A stretch of 52,974 bases of DNA from Golubevia sp. BC0850 (GCA_012976225.1 JAAVVG010000048.1:1-52974), one strand, 5' to 3'; shown: positions 1-10,264, counted from the first letter of the stretch. Program-made: numbers and translations. The notes: a model not told the origin generated them from the letters alone.

Positions 1-111
1 GGGGGCTCCTCCGAAGGAGGAGCCCCCTCCAGGATGGAAGGATGGATAGGCAAGAGCGAATCCATTAGGGTACATTTATTCGAAAGAGAAGTAGATACTA
101 CTGGAGCTAGC
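1..111. repeat. Terminal direct repeat, copy 1
   Basis: These 111 bases are identical to 52864-52974. A perfect end overlap is what a circular molecule gives when its assembly is not trimmed. The repeat opens with a GC-rich perfect hairpin (1-30) of the type scattered through the spacers. Confidence 0.97.
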
Positions 112-605
112 GAAGCAAAATATCTGTAAGATGCTGGTCGAAAAAAACCGGAATAAATTACTTTATCTTACCCTAGCAAAATAATTATTATTTTGTCCCC
201 GATATCTCTCCTCCTTTCGGATGGGTGCGTAGCTGAGAAGTATTTTTTGGTCAGGGACATAAGTATAATGCGGACGCCCAGATAGCGCTTGCGCACCTAT
301 TAATTAAGCGGGTTTAGAACTAAGTCCAGATATATCTGGATCTCCCTATATTAATTGTAAAACGGACCCTTCTCCGTTTTATACTTTCTTTTTCCTGGTA
401 TCCTCCTAGTGAAACACTGGATTGGAGGGGGGAAGGGGAGAAACCACGGGATTTTACAGCACCCCATCCTTCGGAAGGGCACTCCTTCCTATTGTTTCAC
501 GCGCTCCTTCCTAGTGAAACGGATGATACGCGGGAGGGTGCGCCCTTCAGAACCACTTTCATTCTTTTTTTAAGGAAGTGCTTGTAAATAAATCACAGAT
601 TAAAC
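112..605. other. Intergenic spacer with GC-hairpin elements
   Basis: No gene is visible between nad6 (across the origin) and tRNA-Gln. The stretch holds several short GC-rich hairpin elements, including one at 202-234 that recurs in inverted orientation at 886-918. Short modules of the type cctagtgaaac occur near 405 and 510. Confidence 0.7.
202..234. repeat. 33-bp inverted repeat, left arm
   Basis: These 33 bases are the exact reverse complement of 886-918. They join a GATATC module, a ctcctttcgg hairpin and the sequence atgggtgcgtagct. Two copies in opposite orientation around tRNA-Gln and tRNA-Thr look like insertions of one mobile GC element. Confidence 0.85.
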
Positions 606-676
606 CTAGGATGAGTTGAATCGAACAACTATTCGTACATCCAAAATATACTGTCTTTCCGTTAGACGACATCCTA
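606..676 (-). tRNA. trnQ(uug): tRNA-Gln(UUG)
   Basis: Folds as a cloverleaf with a fully paired 7-bp acceptor (TAGGATG/CATCCTA), anticodon loop TTTTGGA and T-arm AGTTG-TTCGATT-CAACT. It heads a Gln-Thr-Glu-Met tRNA group that follows nad4 on the same strand. Confidence 0.93.
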
Positions 677-724
677 TGCGGAGGTAGGGGTATTTTCTCC
701 TCCTTCGGAAGGAGAAATCTCTTA

Positions 725-795
725 TGCCGACTACTAGAATCGAACTAGTGTCAAGTAATTACAAGTTACCTATTCTACCATTGAACTAAGTCGAC
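725..795 (-). tRNA. trnT(ugu): tRNA-Thr(UGU)
   Basis: Acceptor GTCGACT/AGTCGGC, anticodon loop CTTGTAA (UGU) and T-arm ACTAG-TTCGATT-CTAGT form a complete cloverleaf. It is expected to read all four ACN codons. Confidence 0.94.
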
Positions 796-885
796 ATATC
801 ATTTGTAATATTGATTTATTTGTATTTATAGCTAGACTCCTCCTTCGGATGGATAGGTTGCATATTTTTTTTTTGTTCATTCGCT

Positions 886-918
886 AGCTACGCACCCATC
901 CGAAAGGAGGAGAGATAT
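886..918. repeat. 33-bp inverted repeat, right arm
   Basis: Exact reverse complement of 202-234. It lies in the spacer between tRNA-Thr and tRNA-Glu and is followed by another hairpin-element module near 940-960. Confidence 0.85.
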
Positions 919-993
919 TTATCCTTTCCCCTTTCCTTCCTAGTGCAACAATGGGTAAGTAGAAGGGGAAAATGCCGGCGGCACCTTTTTATA

Positions 994-1065
994 TGATCTT
1001 TAGGCGAATCGAACGCCTACTCACTCGGATGAAGACCGAGGGTTTTACCGTTAAACTAAAAGACC
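994..1065 (-). tRNA. trnE(uuc): tRNA-Glu(UUC)
   Basis: Acceptor GGTCTTT/AAAGATC, anticodon stem CTCGG/CCGAG with loop TCTTCAT (UUC), and a T-arm with a TTCGATT loop give a good cloverleaf. Confidence 0.94.
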
Positions 1066-1550
1066 GTTTATATATAGATATTCTATAGATATTCTATAGA
1101 ATATCTATACTAATAGTACAACCTTTCCCCCAATTCCTCCATCGTAAGAGGGGGGGGCTCCCTCCCTCCTTCGGAGGGAGCCCCCCCATTGTCGCGCCCC
1201 CCCCAAGGGTCTGGCGCTATTAAATACGGGGGAAGGACCGGTGATTTATTGGAGGGAGGGGTACCTTAACTTCTGCTATGTTATTTTTCGTCTTTAGAAC
1301 CGGAAATTGAATCAAGGGTGCCTCCTTCGGAGGTTCCCCCCCGCGTCTCCACTCTACTCCGGTTTAATTCAATAGTGTCTACCATTGTCTAACTAGCAGG
1401 CGTACTATTGCCTCCTTCCAATATGAAAGCCTACCTTCGGAGCGTAGCGCCCATTTTTAGAGAACTACTTCATAGGCAAACAATGGTGGGGCGCCTTCTT
1501 CGGAAGATAATAGTAGAAAATGCGTGGTAAAATCTTCTTTAAATACTATG
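1066..1550. other. Intergenic spacer with a strong GC hairpin
   Basis: No gene is seen between tRNA-Glu and tRNA-Met. The main structure is a GC-rich inverted repeat at about 1148-1190 whose arms meet at a ccttcgg loop. A small AT-rich inverted repeat lies near 1078-1106. Confidence 0.7.
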
Positions 1551-1621
1551 AGCGCATTCCAGGAATCGAACACTGGTCCTGCAAATCATGAGTTTGCAAT
1601 GCAACCTCTACACTAAAGCGC
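1551..1621 (-). tRNA. trnM(cau): tRNA-Met(CAU), copy near nad4
   Basis: Anticodon stem GCAAA/TTTGC with loop CTCATGA gives CAU. The acceptor GCGCTTT/AATGCGC has one T-T mismatch. A second CAU tRNA lies at 33915-33988; I cannot say which is initiator. A lysidine-type tRNA-Ile(CAU) cannot be excluded for either, but the near absence of ATA codons argues against it. Confidence 0.9.
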
Positions 1622-1844
1622 TTGAGTTATTATAAAGATTCCGGACGATTACACTAGAAAATTTCTTAATGACCTCTTAGGTAATAACCCTTTCATAGTA
1701 AAACAACGTTATATATTATTAAGTATCTATCATTCCGGTATCTGAAAGGAGGCAGAGTTAAATTCTATGCCTATATATACTATATAGACTGATTCTCCTT
1801 GCGAAGAAGCGCGAGGGGTAAAAAAGGGGGAGGGTAGATATTAT

Positions 1845-3335
1845 TTAGCTATAAATTAGTGTTGAAGCAGAAGCGTGGATTTGGTCTAGTACGATGTTAG
1901 GGAAAATACCAAAAATTACTGCTACGAATAGTAGAGGAATTAGTAGCATAAATTCTCGTCGAGAAATATCTGTTGTATAGTTAAGATAAGGACTCCATCC
2001 TCCGAAAGAAATTCGGTTATATAGCCAAATACTATAAGCTGCACTAAGTACGATACCTGTGCTTCCTAGAATTGCAAATACGGGGTTACGCATAAAGGCA
2101 CCTGTAAGACATAGCATTTCACCTGCCCAGTTTGCACTTAGTGGCACTGCTGCATTAAAAATAGTAAATACGAAGAATAGTAGAGAAAATACTGGCATGT
2201 ATGCAGTTACACCTCGATAATAACGAATTACACGTGTATGATATCGATCATATAGTACACCACCTACTAGAATAAATAGAGCTGGAGATACTACTCCATG
2301 TGCAATACTTAGAAGAATAGCTCCATCAATACCTTGAATAGTATTAGAAAATAGCCCCAGTACTACTACTGCCATATGTCCAATAGAAGAGTAAGCTACT
2401 AGAGCTTTAAAATCTGTTTGACGAAGAGTTGCTAGTGAAGCATAAATTAGAGTTACTACAGCAATAGTTTGTACTAGAGGTGAAAAGTATGCTGTAGCAT
2501 CAGGTAGAAATTGAATTAGAATTCGCATGTAACCATATGTTGCTAGTTTAAGAATTAGTCCAGCTAGAATAACACTTCCCGCTAGAGGTGCTTCAGCATG
2601 AGCTCGTGGTAGCCATACATGAAATGGTAGAAGCGGAGTTTTAATTGCCATACTAATAAAAATAGCTAGCCATAGTAGTTTTTGGGAATCTAGAGTAATT
2701 TCATTACTTAGTAGAGACACTACTTGAAAATCTGTTGAACCAATATTATAATAAATTACTAGGAATGCAAGTAGCATAAATAGGGATCCAAATAGAGTAT
2801 ATAGAAATAGTAGAAAGGCTGCTCGAACTCGAGTAGCACTTCCTCCCCAAATACCTACAATTAGAAATAGAGGAATTAGAACACTTTCAAAAAAGATATA
2901 AAATAGTAGAAGATCACAAACTGTAAATACAGCTACTAGTAGTGTTTCTAGAAGTAGAAATGCAATTAGAAAAGATTTAAGGTTATGTTTAATACTATCC
3001 CAATTACTTAGAATACAAATAGGTGTAATAAATGTAGTTAGTAGTACGAAATATAGTGAAATTCCATCTACACCTAGTTTTAGGTTTGCAAAATTTCCTG
3101 CAGAAGAAACGTGGAAAAATTGAGGTAGAGTTGCTGTAGAGAAATCTTGTGTGAATTGATAATCTCTTGAACTTGAATCAAATTCTGACCATAGTACCAT
3201 AGATACAATGAAAGTAATCATAGAAGTTCCTAGAGCAATTCGTTTCATTTGTGATTCTGATTTAGTAGAATTAGCTTCAATAGGAACTAGTGCTAGAATA
3301 CCAATAAGAGGGATAATTAGTAGAAGTGTAATCAT
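1845..3335 (-). CDS. nad4: NADH dehydrogenase subunit 4
   Basis: Encodes a 496-residue proton-pumping membrane subunit of complex I in the inner mitochondrial membrane. The antiporter-like core is plain: the HVWLPRAHAEAP motif near residue 243, the KALVAYSSIGHM stretch near 310, and hydrophobic helices throughout. The ATG start at 3335 and the TAA stop give the usual fungal length. No intron and no GC insertion is present, unlike nad2. In the first 160 codons I read, all leucines are CTN and all isoleucines ATT or ATC; conserved arginines that I read are CGN. It lies downstream of nad3 on the same strand, separated by a gene-free spacer of 823 bases. Confidence 0.98.
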   Translation of the reverse strand: MITLLLIIPLIGILALVPIEANSTKSESQMKRIALGTSMITFIVSMVLWSEFDSSSRDYQFTQDFSTATLPQFFHVSSAGNFANLKLGVDGISLYFVLLTTFITPICILSNWDSIKHNLKSFLIAFLLLETLLVAVFTVCDLLLFYIFFESVLIPLFLIVGIWGGSATRVRAAFLLFLYTLFGSLFMLLAFLVIYYNIGSTDFQVVSLLSNEITLDSQKLLWLAIFISMAIKTPLLPFHVWLPRAHAEAPLAGSVILAGLILKLATYGYMRILIQFLPDATAYFSPLVQTIAVVTLIYASLATLRQTDFKALVAYSSIGHMAVVVLGLFSNTIQGIDGAILLSIAHGVVSPALFILVGGVLYDRYHTRVIRYYRGVTAYMPVFSLLFFVFTIFNAAVPLSANWAGEMLCLTGAFMRNPVFAILGSTGIVLSAAYSIWLYNRISFGGWSPYLNYTTDISRREFMLLIPLLFVAVIFGIFPNIVLDQIHASASTLIYS

Positions 3336-4158
3336 TTTAGTAGTAATTATTGTACTTAATTCTTGAGAAGTACTTAAATTAAATTTGCTATTCTTCCCGA
3401 AGAAGGCTCCTTCCGGCGGTATCCCTCCCTCGCATGGAGTCTAACAATGGGTGGATGCAACAATGGGCACCATCATAGAATTAGCTCATTTAATTATGCG
3501 CGATATCCGAGTTCGGATATTACGCTTATTTTCTTATCAAATCAAATACATAACATGCCCGATATCTCTCAGTAGGCCGCGCATCCATTTTACTAGGTAG
3601 GAGCAAACACTACTAAAGTGGACTGTATTTTATTTTATAGACTTTCATTTTTTTTGTATACTTATTCTTGGATTGTTAGATTTATACTAACTTTAAGATT
3701 AAATTGTATCCGAGATATCTTCGAAGAAGATATGTACAAACCGGTTCTTATAAGTTAATATATAAAAAGGGTATTAATATAATACTTTATACTAATCATT
3801 ACCTATAACTTATATTATTAATATCATCTTAGTGCTATATCGCTCCGAAGGAGGCTTTGGCTTTATTTCCGGTTCTATAGACCTCTTCGGTTTGGAAAAT
3901 AGCATAAGTTTTACTTACTAATATACGAAGGTATATAGCGAAATTTTCCCCACCACTTCCCTAGCATTGTTCCACTAGCATAAAAGATGGCTAGTTATAC
4001 CAAAATTGTTTCAGTAGCAGAAGGCTATTAACAATGTATATCTAACTTATCAAATTTGATAAATATGAATACTTATTATATATACTATTTAAGTCCGCTT
4101 CCTCTTTAGTTTAGGAGTAAAAAAGGGGGAGTAATATTTAGTTTACTTGCGTAAAAGG
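3336..4158. other. Spacer between nad3 and nad4
   Basis: 823 bases without a recognisable gene. It is AT-rich with islands of hairpin-element sequence (near 3400-3470, 3555-3600, 3840-3900 and 3950-4020). No tRNA fold or conserved protein was seen on either strand. Confidence 0.7.
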
Positions 4159-4527
4159 TTAATTAATATTAGATCGTTTATCGTTAAAGTATAGTGCACC
4201 TGAACCCATTTCATATACAAATCCAATTGTAACTACACCAAAGAAGATAATAAATGTCCAGAAACCGTAAACACCTACTTGGTAGAATGAAACAGCTAGA
4301 GGATAAACTAGTAGAATTTCAAGATCAAAAACTAGAAATAGAATTCCTACTAGGTAAAATGAAATAGAGAATGGGTTACGTGTTTGTCCATATACGGGAC
4401 TAAATCCACATTCATACGGTGTTACTTTTTCAGAATCTGGTCGATGAACAGCCAGAAGAAGATTAGCAAATAGTAGGATTACTACTAGAATGGGAATAAA
4501 AATAAGAAATAGTGTAATTGTATTCAT
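4159..4527 (-). CDS. nad3: NADH dehydrogenase subunit 3
   Basis: Encodes the 122-residue complex I subunit NAD3, a three-helix membrane protein next to the quinone channel. Family markers are the loop [11 protein letters not shown] near residue 36, which carries the conserved cysteine, and the [12 protein letters not shown] stretch near 67. The ATG overlaps the nad2 stop by one base (TAATG), the coupled nad2-nad3 arrangement common in fungi, so both are probably translated from one transcript. The length is normal. Confidence 0.98.
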   Translation of the reverse strand: MNTITLFLIFIPILVVILLFANLLLAVHRPDSEKVTPYECGFSPVYGQTRNPFSISFYLVGILFLVFDLEILLVYPLAVSFYQVGVYGFWTFIIFFGVVTIGFVYEMGSGALYFNDKRSNIN

Positions 4528-6326
4528 TAATAGTAAAATAGTGTAAGGGCCAGAAGATGACAGCTATTTAGTAGGATAGATGGTTGTAGAATAAATAGTG
4601 TGATAACCATTGTCAGTGTAGCAATAAGCATACTATGCATGTTGGTAATACCAGCGCGCGAGCGCGGTTGTGCTTCGCTCGCGCCTCTGTCTACGCTACT
4701 TAGTAGTGAAGGACCTGTTTGTACAGATGAATCTGCATTTGCTGAAGATCCATTTGAACTATCTGACGAATCAGTAGGAGATTCAAAGTAAATAACTCGA
4801 ATAATTTTAAGATAATAAGAAGCACTAATTACACTTACTAGGATAGCTACTAGGGATAGGAAGTAGTATCCACCATGAGTAGATGAGTATAGTACCATTT
4901 GTTTAGCAAAAAATCCAATTAGAGGAGGAATTCCTGCCATAGAGAATAGGCATAGTGCTAGACTAATACCTAGAAGTGGGTTTAGTTTGAATTGTCCTTT
5001 TAGATCATCAATAAATTGAATATCTCCATTAGTAAATCCTTTTCTATTACGTAGTTTAATCCGAAGGGGTCCAGGTACCGAAGTCGCGCGTACTGATGCT
5101 ACTGTTATATATGCAAATGCAAGTAGAATAAGGAATGTGTTTACATTCGTTAGACTATATTGAATAATATAAAATAGGAAAGATTCAATAGATTCTTGAG
5201 TATTAATCGCTAGAGCAAGTAGAAGAAATCCAACATGACTAATTGTTGAAAAAGCTAGTAGTCGTTTGATTCGATATTGAGATAGACCAACTACAGTTCC
5301 TACTACTAGTGATAGTAGAGATGTTACAAGAAGAAGGTTTTTCCATACGTTGATTGTATCTCCGGATTCTACAGATAGCCAAGAGCTAATAACCGATAGT
5401 GATTCTACACTTCCTTCTAGTCCAGTTTGTAGTTCTAGAAGAAATACAAAAATAGAAATTTTAGGCATTGTTGTTAGCCATGAAGTTACAATTGTAGGTA
5501 CACCATCATATACATCTGGAGCCCAATTATGAAATGGAGCAGCTGCTACTTTAAATAGAAATCCAACTCCAATTAGTACTAGACCTAGTACTACTGGGAG
5601 CGAAGCGGTACTTAGATCTCTAATTGCACCGACGCCCTCTTCGGAGCCACCAGAAATTGATCTGACAGCTGTTAGAGTATAAATACTTTCAAATTGTGTA
5701 AGACCAGTATAACTATAAATTAGGGCTGTACCTAGTAGAATAAGTGCAGAAGATAGACCACCTAGTAGAAAATATTTAAGTCCAGCTGCTGTTGATGATT
5801 CTGAATCTCGATATAGTGTAGCTAGAATATAAACAGCAAAGCTTTGTAGTTCAATAGAAAGATACATTGATACCATATCTGAACTAGAAATTAGTAGTGA
5901 AGCACCAATAGTTGTAAATAGAATCATAAGAGAATATTCACCAATAGAAGGTACAAATGTTTTTGGTGTAGCTCCTTCGGAGTAATGCCCGAAGGCCCTT
6001 CTTTCAATACTGTGCGCCCCCCTTGGGAGTGTAGGTTGCGATGAACCCTTCGGAGCAGTACCAAATACAGGTGCCCAACCTAGAATAATCAGAGCCCCTA
6101 CAAATAGTAGAAATGACTCTGCACCTAGGGATAGACTAGTTACATGAAAGAGTCCACTGTAAATACCTACTCCGGAAGCTAGTGACTCAATGTAATTACC
6201 ATTGAAAGCCAGTAGAGCAGAATAGATGAGAATTACAGAAGTGATACGATTAAATAGACTTGGAGTAATGCGGTAGGAAAAAAGTGGTACGGCAATTAGA
6301 AGTGAAATTAGACCAATTGATAGCAT
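4527..6326 (-). CDS. nad2: NADH dehydrogenase subunit 2, with GC-rich in-frame insertions
   Basis: Encodes a 599-residue antiporter-like complex I subunit. The conserved core is clear: [17 protein letters not shown] and the following [11 protein letters not shown] near residues 130-160, [17 protein letters not shown] near 260, and [17 protein letters not shown] near 350. Several hydrophilic stretches do not fit the family and are encoded by GC-rich hairpin sequence: residues about 90-120 (5965-6062), about 223-243 (near 5600-5655), about 407-425 (near 5055-5100) and about 515-560 (4651-4790). They keep the frame open and make the protein longer than I would expect for NAD2. AGA and AGG codons cluster in these inserts. 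The stop overlaps the nad3 start by one base. Confidence 0.97.
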   Translation of the reverse strand: MLSIGLISLLIAVPLFSYRITPSLFNRITSVILIYSALLAFNGNYIESLASGVGIYSGLFHVTSLSLGAESFLLFVGALIILGWAPVFGTAPKGSSQPTLPRGAHSIERRAFGHYSEGATPKTFVPSIGEYSLMILFTTIGASLLISSSDMVSMYLSIELQSFAVYILATLYRDSESSTAAGLKYFLLGGLSSALILLGTALIYSYTGLTQFESIYTLTAVRSISGGSEEGVGAIRDLSTASLPVVLGLVLIGVGFLFKVAAAPFHNWAPDVYDGVPTIVTSWLTTMPKISIFVFLLELQTGLEGSVESLSVISSWLSVESGDTINVWKNLLLVTSLLSLVVGTVVGLSQYRIKRLLAFSTISHVGFLLLALAINTQESIESFLFYIIQYSLTNVNTFLILLAFAYITVASVRATSVPGPLRIKLRNRKGFTNGDIQFIDDLKGQFKLNPLLGISLALCLFSMAGIPPLIGFFAKQMVLYSSTHGGYYFLSLVAILVSVISASYYLKIIRVIYFESPTDSSDSSNGSSANADSSVQTGPSLLSSVDRGASEAQPRSRAGITNMHSMLIATLTMVITLFILQPSILLNSCHLLALTLFYY

Positions 6327-6360
6327 TCCTTACCTTTAGTTCATAAATATGAAATAAATA

Positions 6361-6431
6361 TACAAGTATTCGGAATCGAACCGAAGCAACAATATTGGAA
6401 GTATCGTATTCTACCATTAAATTATACTTGC
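6361..6431 (-). tRNA. trnG(ucc): tRNA-Gly(UCC)
   Basis: Acceptor GCAAGTA/TACTTGT, anticodon stem CGATA/TATTG with loop CTTCCAA, and a TTCGATT T-loop. It sits just upstream of nad2 and could mark the processed 5' end of the nad2-nad3 message. Confidence 0.93.
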
Positions 6432-6588
6432 ACTGATTTCGCTCATACACGCTCCTTCCTAGTGAAACGGACATATGAAGTCCAGTCTTATCCACCCACC
6501 CAATCAGAAGTTTTACTTTACTAGCAGATTCTATACGAAAGAAGAATAAACATACCCCATCCTAGTAGGGAAACAATGGAGGGATATC

Positions 6589-6636
6589 GCGAATCAACAA
6601 CTTCTGCTTACGTCTTCACAGAAGTTGTTGATTCGC
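6589..6636. repeat. Perfect 18-bp stem-loop
   Basis: The arm gcgaatcaacaacttctg (6589-6606) pairs without mismatch with 6619-6636 around a 12-base loop. It lies between tRNA-Arg(UCG) and tRNA-Gly on the minus-strand transcript. It may be an RNA processing or stability signal, or a hairpin insertion; the sequence alone does not decide. Confidence 0.85.
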
Positions 6637-6714
6637 TAGTATGCTATTGAAATAATCGTTCATATATCTAATATAAACTCCTCTAGTAGATAACCCAAAA
6701 ATACTATTAAATCG

Positions 6715-6788
6715 AACATCTTGTAGGATTTGAACCCACAATCGCCTAATCCGAAGTTAGGTGCTTTGACCAATTTAGCTAAAGATGC
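6715..6788 (-). tRNA. trnR(ucg): tRNA-Arg(UCG)
   Basis: Acceptor GCATCTT/AAGATGT and anticodon stem CCTAA/TTAGG with loop CTTCGGA give UCG, reading CGN. CGN, mostly CGA, is used at nearly all conserved arginine positions in this genome, so this is the main arginine tRNA. Confidence 0.94.
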
Positions 6789-7006
6789 TATGCTATTATT
6801 TCGTTACGAGAGGAAGATTCGTCTACATGCTCTTTCTCTCCGAAGGGGGGGGTCCGCAGGAGCTTATCTCTCCGCTCTTCGTATTTATTCCTAGGAATAA
6901 ATAATCAAAGCATACTCTTAATTTATTTTTATAGCATGCCTGTTTCACCAACTAAAAAGCCATACGCGAAAGCTAATTATTCTGGTTACTTGTCTAGGAA
7001 TTAATA

Positions 7007-7089
7007 TGCGAACAGTAGGACTTGAACCTACATAGTCTAAGACCACTATTTCCTAAGAATAGCTTGGCTACCAATTTCAACATGCTCGC
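7007..7089 (-). tRNA. trnL(uag): tRNA-Leu(UAG), the only leucine tRNA found
   Basis: A class II tRNA with a long variable arm, acceptor GCGAGCA/TGTTCGC, and anticodon stem CTATT/AATAG with loop CTTAGGA (UAG). It reads CTN. No tRNA-Leu(UAA) was found, in line with the near absence of TTA and TTG codons in core genes. Confidence 0.94.
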
Positions 7090-7427
7090 TTATTTAATTT
7101 ATTTATATACGTGTCCTTCATAATCGGGAACCGCCTATTGGTTCCCGACTAGTGAAACAATGGGTGGGAGCGTCCGTCCGAATGAAACGACATGGCCCCT
7201 TCCGAAGGAGGAGCCTCTCATATATATATATATATATCAACGCCCCACCTTCGGAAGGTGGCATTATATCACGGTATCTCTAGAATCACAATTTTATGAA
7301 CTAAGAAGTACACCTCTATATACATTATGTACCTATATATATATTGTTACAATTCTATTTTCTATACGGCCCTATGTATTATTAGAAATAACCCGGGGGG
7401 GGAGGGTATTAAGAATAATAGCTTATT
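7090..7427. other. Spacer downstream of cob
   Basis: No gene is seen between the cob stop and tRNA-Leu. It contains a gggaacc inverted repeat near 7127-7147, hairpin-element modules near 7195-7260, AT dinucleotide runs and a run of eight G near 7394. Confidence 0.65.
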
Positions 7428-9995
7428 TTAAATTACCAAGCGTGCTGTAGAGATATCCATTAGTGTGTTTTCAATAATTCCAATTACTGGAACAACAACT
7501 ACAAACCATCCAAAGTAGAAAGCTGTTGCAGCTGCACCAATTTCTACATAAGGTGATTCAACGTGTTGGCTACCAATAAACATTAGAATAAAGAAACAAA
7601 CTACAAACATCCAGAATGAGAAGCGCATAAGTGGCCGGAATTGACTACCTCGGATTCGTGATGTATCTAGTAGAGGCATAGCTAGTAGGATAAGTAGAGA
7701 ACTAAACATTGCAAGTACCCCAAGAAGTTTATTAGGGATTGACCGTAGAATTGCATAGTAAGGTAGTAGGTACCATTCAGGTACAATTGAAGGTGGTGTT
7801 TGCATAGGGTTAGCAGGAATATAATTATCTGAATGCCCCATAACATTTGGCATATAAAATACAAACATAGCTAGAGCTAGAAAGAATACAAAAATTGTTA
7901 CTAGATCTTTAAATGTAAAGTAAGGATGGAATGGTAGTCGATCAGTATTTCCTGATACTCCTAGAGGATTACTACTTCCATGTTCATGTAGAGCAAGAAG
8001 ATGCATAGCTGCTAGAGCAGCTAGTACAAATGGTAGTAGGTAGTGAAGAGAAAAGAATCGGTTTAGTGTAGCATTGTTTACTGAGAATCCTCCCCAAACA
8101 AATTGTACAAAGTCTTGTCCAATCCATGGGATTGCACTTAGAAGGTTAGTAATTACGGTTGCCGCCCAAAGTGACATTTGTCCGTAGGGTAGAACGTACA
8201 ACATCTCTCTTTATTTATATAACTTGTATCACTACAAATAAGAGTTGTATCCAATCAAAGTTAGAACATATTACTTTCTAACTCATCATATTGGACCTTG
8301 AAAACACATCGTAGAAGGCTTAATTTCATATGCATTTAATTCGATAGAAAAGTAGCTCATCCAATAAATAATTAGACGAATGTATTTAGATGTCCGACTG
8401 TACATTAAGCACCATTTCAGGCACCTACAAGTGACCCAGTCTGTAGCGATCCTGTATAGAACCGACGGTCTCTAGATGTGATATATCTCTTTGACCGTTT
8501 TCACTCGTATCGCCAGAAAATCCTCTATTAATAAAGGTATCCCAAGACCCCCGTCGAGGTCTTCTATTACTTTTTCATGCGGACTTAATTTCCTCTTTAG
8601 AAGAAAGGGCGTGCTCCTTCCGGCAGTATTATGAAGAAGTATAGCAATAGGTGGAGCGCCGAAGCCGGTCCGCAGAAATTCACCTCTAGTTTATACAAAT
8701 TAATGAGGGAAATAGTAATAGGACTATATGATATAATGTTATTTTTTAGATAGTTTATATTTTCCTAGTAGTAGTCCTTGTGTAGATAGTGCACGTTTAA
8801 TAGGATATCGTTTATTTGAATCATTAAAAAAATAAAGTGCAGCATCAGCAATACTATTAAATTCTTTATAAATTGAATTAATTTCAGTATCATAAGCAGT
8901 AAATGGTACTGATTTTCTATTATTGATTGACATTTTTATACGAGTTTCTATTGAAAAAGGAGCTCGTTCTAGTGCTTTTTTACGTAGAATGTTTTTAGTT
9001 TCATTACTAATAACTTTTCCAGTATTTATTTTACGTAGTCGTTCAATATGATCACGATTCAGATTAATACGTATTGTATTTCGTGATTCTTCAGACCATT
9101 TATGACCTAGAACAGATCCTGCAATTTTAGCAATATTATAATCAGGTAGTAGTAGATTAATATAGTACTGTTCAAGTGAAAGAAGTGCCTCTTTAAACAT
9201 AATAGTGTTGTTATTAGTAGGAATAATTTTAACTACAACAAAAGCAAAATTGTTTATACCATATTTATTGATAGCACTATTAACGATGGTACTACCACCT
9301 TTAGCTAGATAAATATGTCCTCGAAAACGTCGGTACATTCTACCTTGTGAAGCACTTCCAACATATATTTTTCCATTTACTTTGTTGATACAAATATATA
9401 CTCCTGCAAATGAATTTAGTAGACTTTTAATAGAAAATTTTATTTTATTATTATCATCTTTAGTAGTTTCTAGAATATATTCTGGAATTATTTCATATTT
9501 AGTAAGAATTTCTTTTAGTTTATTACTAGGAACTATTACTACTGCCATAGCAGTAGTAATATTAAAAAAATAAGTTATATCACATGTTAGGCTATGTATG
9601 TAACCTAGAAAAGCAATTGCCATCATCAGAACGAGAATAATAACTCCAATTGACCATAGAAGTACTCGTGGTGATTTATATGATCCATAGTATAGTCCTC
9701 GACCAATGTGAAGATATACAAAAATGAAAAAGAAAGAAGCAGTGTTAGCATGTAGGTATCGAATTAGCCACCCATAGTTAACATCTCGCATAATGTGTTC
9801 AACACTTACGAAAGCTAGATCTACTGATGGTGTATAATGCATAGCTAGAAATACTCCAGTAAGAATTTGAATAATTAGACAAACTCCTAGTAGAGATCCA
9901 AAATTCCACATATATGAAATATTGGCTGGTGTAGGCGAATCAATAACAAAACTGTTAGCTAGACCAAGAATAGGATGTGTTTTAAGTAGTCGCAT
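7428..9995 (-). CDS. cob: Apocytochrome b, two exons
   Basis: Encodes cytochrome b, the haem- and quinol-binding core of complex III in the inner membrane. Exon 1 is 9603-9995 (131 codons, from [12 protein letters not shown] to FLG) and exon 2 is 7428-8198 (starting [11 protein letters not shown]). The 393-bp first exon puts the intron after codon 131 at a well-known group I site; exon 1 ends in T and the intron ends in G, as expected. The product is about 387 residues. Visible motifs are the haem-ligand region (HANTASFFF), [13 protein letters not shown] and [21 protein letters not shown]. The third-last codon is TTG, one of only two TTR codons I noticed in core genes; it lies at the extreme C-terminus. 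Confidence 0.97.
8199..9602 (-). mobile_element. Group I intron in cob (cob-i1)
   Basis: This 1404-nt intron splits ggt|tac in the FLG|YVLPYG region. The boundaries follow from restoring the conserved protein and from the group I rule of a U before and a G at the end of the intron. Core-like elements lie in the 3' part (about 8380-8520, including an acagtcggaca stretch on the minus strand). It encodes a GIY-YIG endonuclease in frame with exon 1. Confidence 0.9.
8739..9602 (-). CDS. GIY-YIG homing endonuclease in cob-i1
   Basis: The reading frame continues from cob exon 1 into the intron and ends at 8739. The catalytic module is visible as [16 protein letters not shown] followed by RMYRRFRGH with its conserved arginine, and later a glutamate in [16 protein letters not shown]. 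After it come NUMOD3-like repeats ([13 protein letters not shown], then [17 protein letters not shown]) and a C-terminal NUMOD1-like segment ([11 protein letters not shown]), both DNA-binding modules of this family. The enzyme probably cuts intronless cob alleles to spread the intron. The frame is intact in the universal code. It contains some ATA codons, unlike the core genes checked. The true start is uncertain; it may be made by cleavage of a fused precursor. Confidence 0.93.
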   Translation of the reverse strand, partial: YIHSLTCDITYFFNITTAMAVVIVPSNKLKEILTKYEIIPEYILETTKDDNNKIKFSIKSLLNSFAGVYICINKVNGKIYVGSASQGRMYRRFRGHIYLAKGGSTIVNSAINKYGINNFAFVVVKIIPTNNNTIMFKEALLSLEQYYINLLLPDYNIAKIAGSVLGHKWSEESRNTIRINLNRDHIERLRKINTGKVISNETKNILRKKALERAPFSIETRIKMSINNRKSVPFTAYDTEINSIYKEFNSIADAALYFFNDSNKRYPIKRALSTQGLLLGKYKLSKK

Positions 9996-10264
9996 GATTA
10001 ATATTGTTTATACGAGTATAAAAAGATATACTCGTTTTCTTAAGCCTGTAAAGTCGTTCAACTATATACGTTCCTTTTTATTTATTTACAAAGTATATTT
10101 TTCTTAAGAAAGAAAAATATATGTCTACAAATTAGGTGATCAGGGAATACACTGTTAAAGCGACTTTACAACGAAAGACACCAAAATTTATCCGAAGAGA
10201 GGTATACAATACACTTTTTATAATATAGAGCCCGCCTCCTTCGGAGGTTCGGGCCCCACCTTTC
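9996..10264. other. Spacer upstream of cob
   Basis: No gene is recognised here. An AT-rich part adjoins the cob start, and a hairpin element (gcctccttcggagg) lies near 10230. This spacer runs into the tandem repeat that starts at 10265. Confidence 0.6.

Noticed and set aside
5350-5532. 60-codon open frame on the plus strand inside nad2
   Set aside because: It is antisense to conserved nad2 sequence and has no family similarity.
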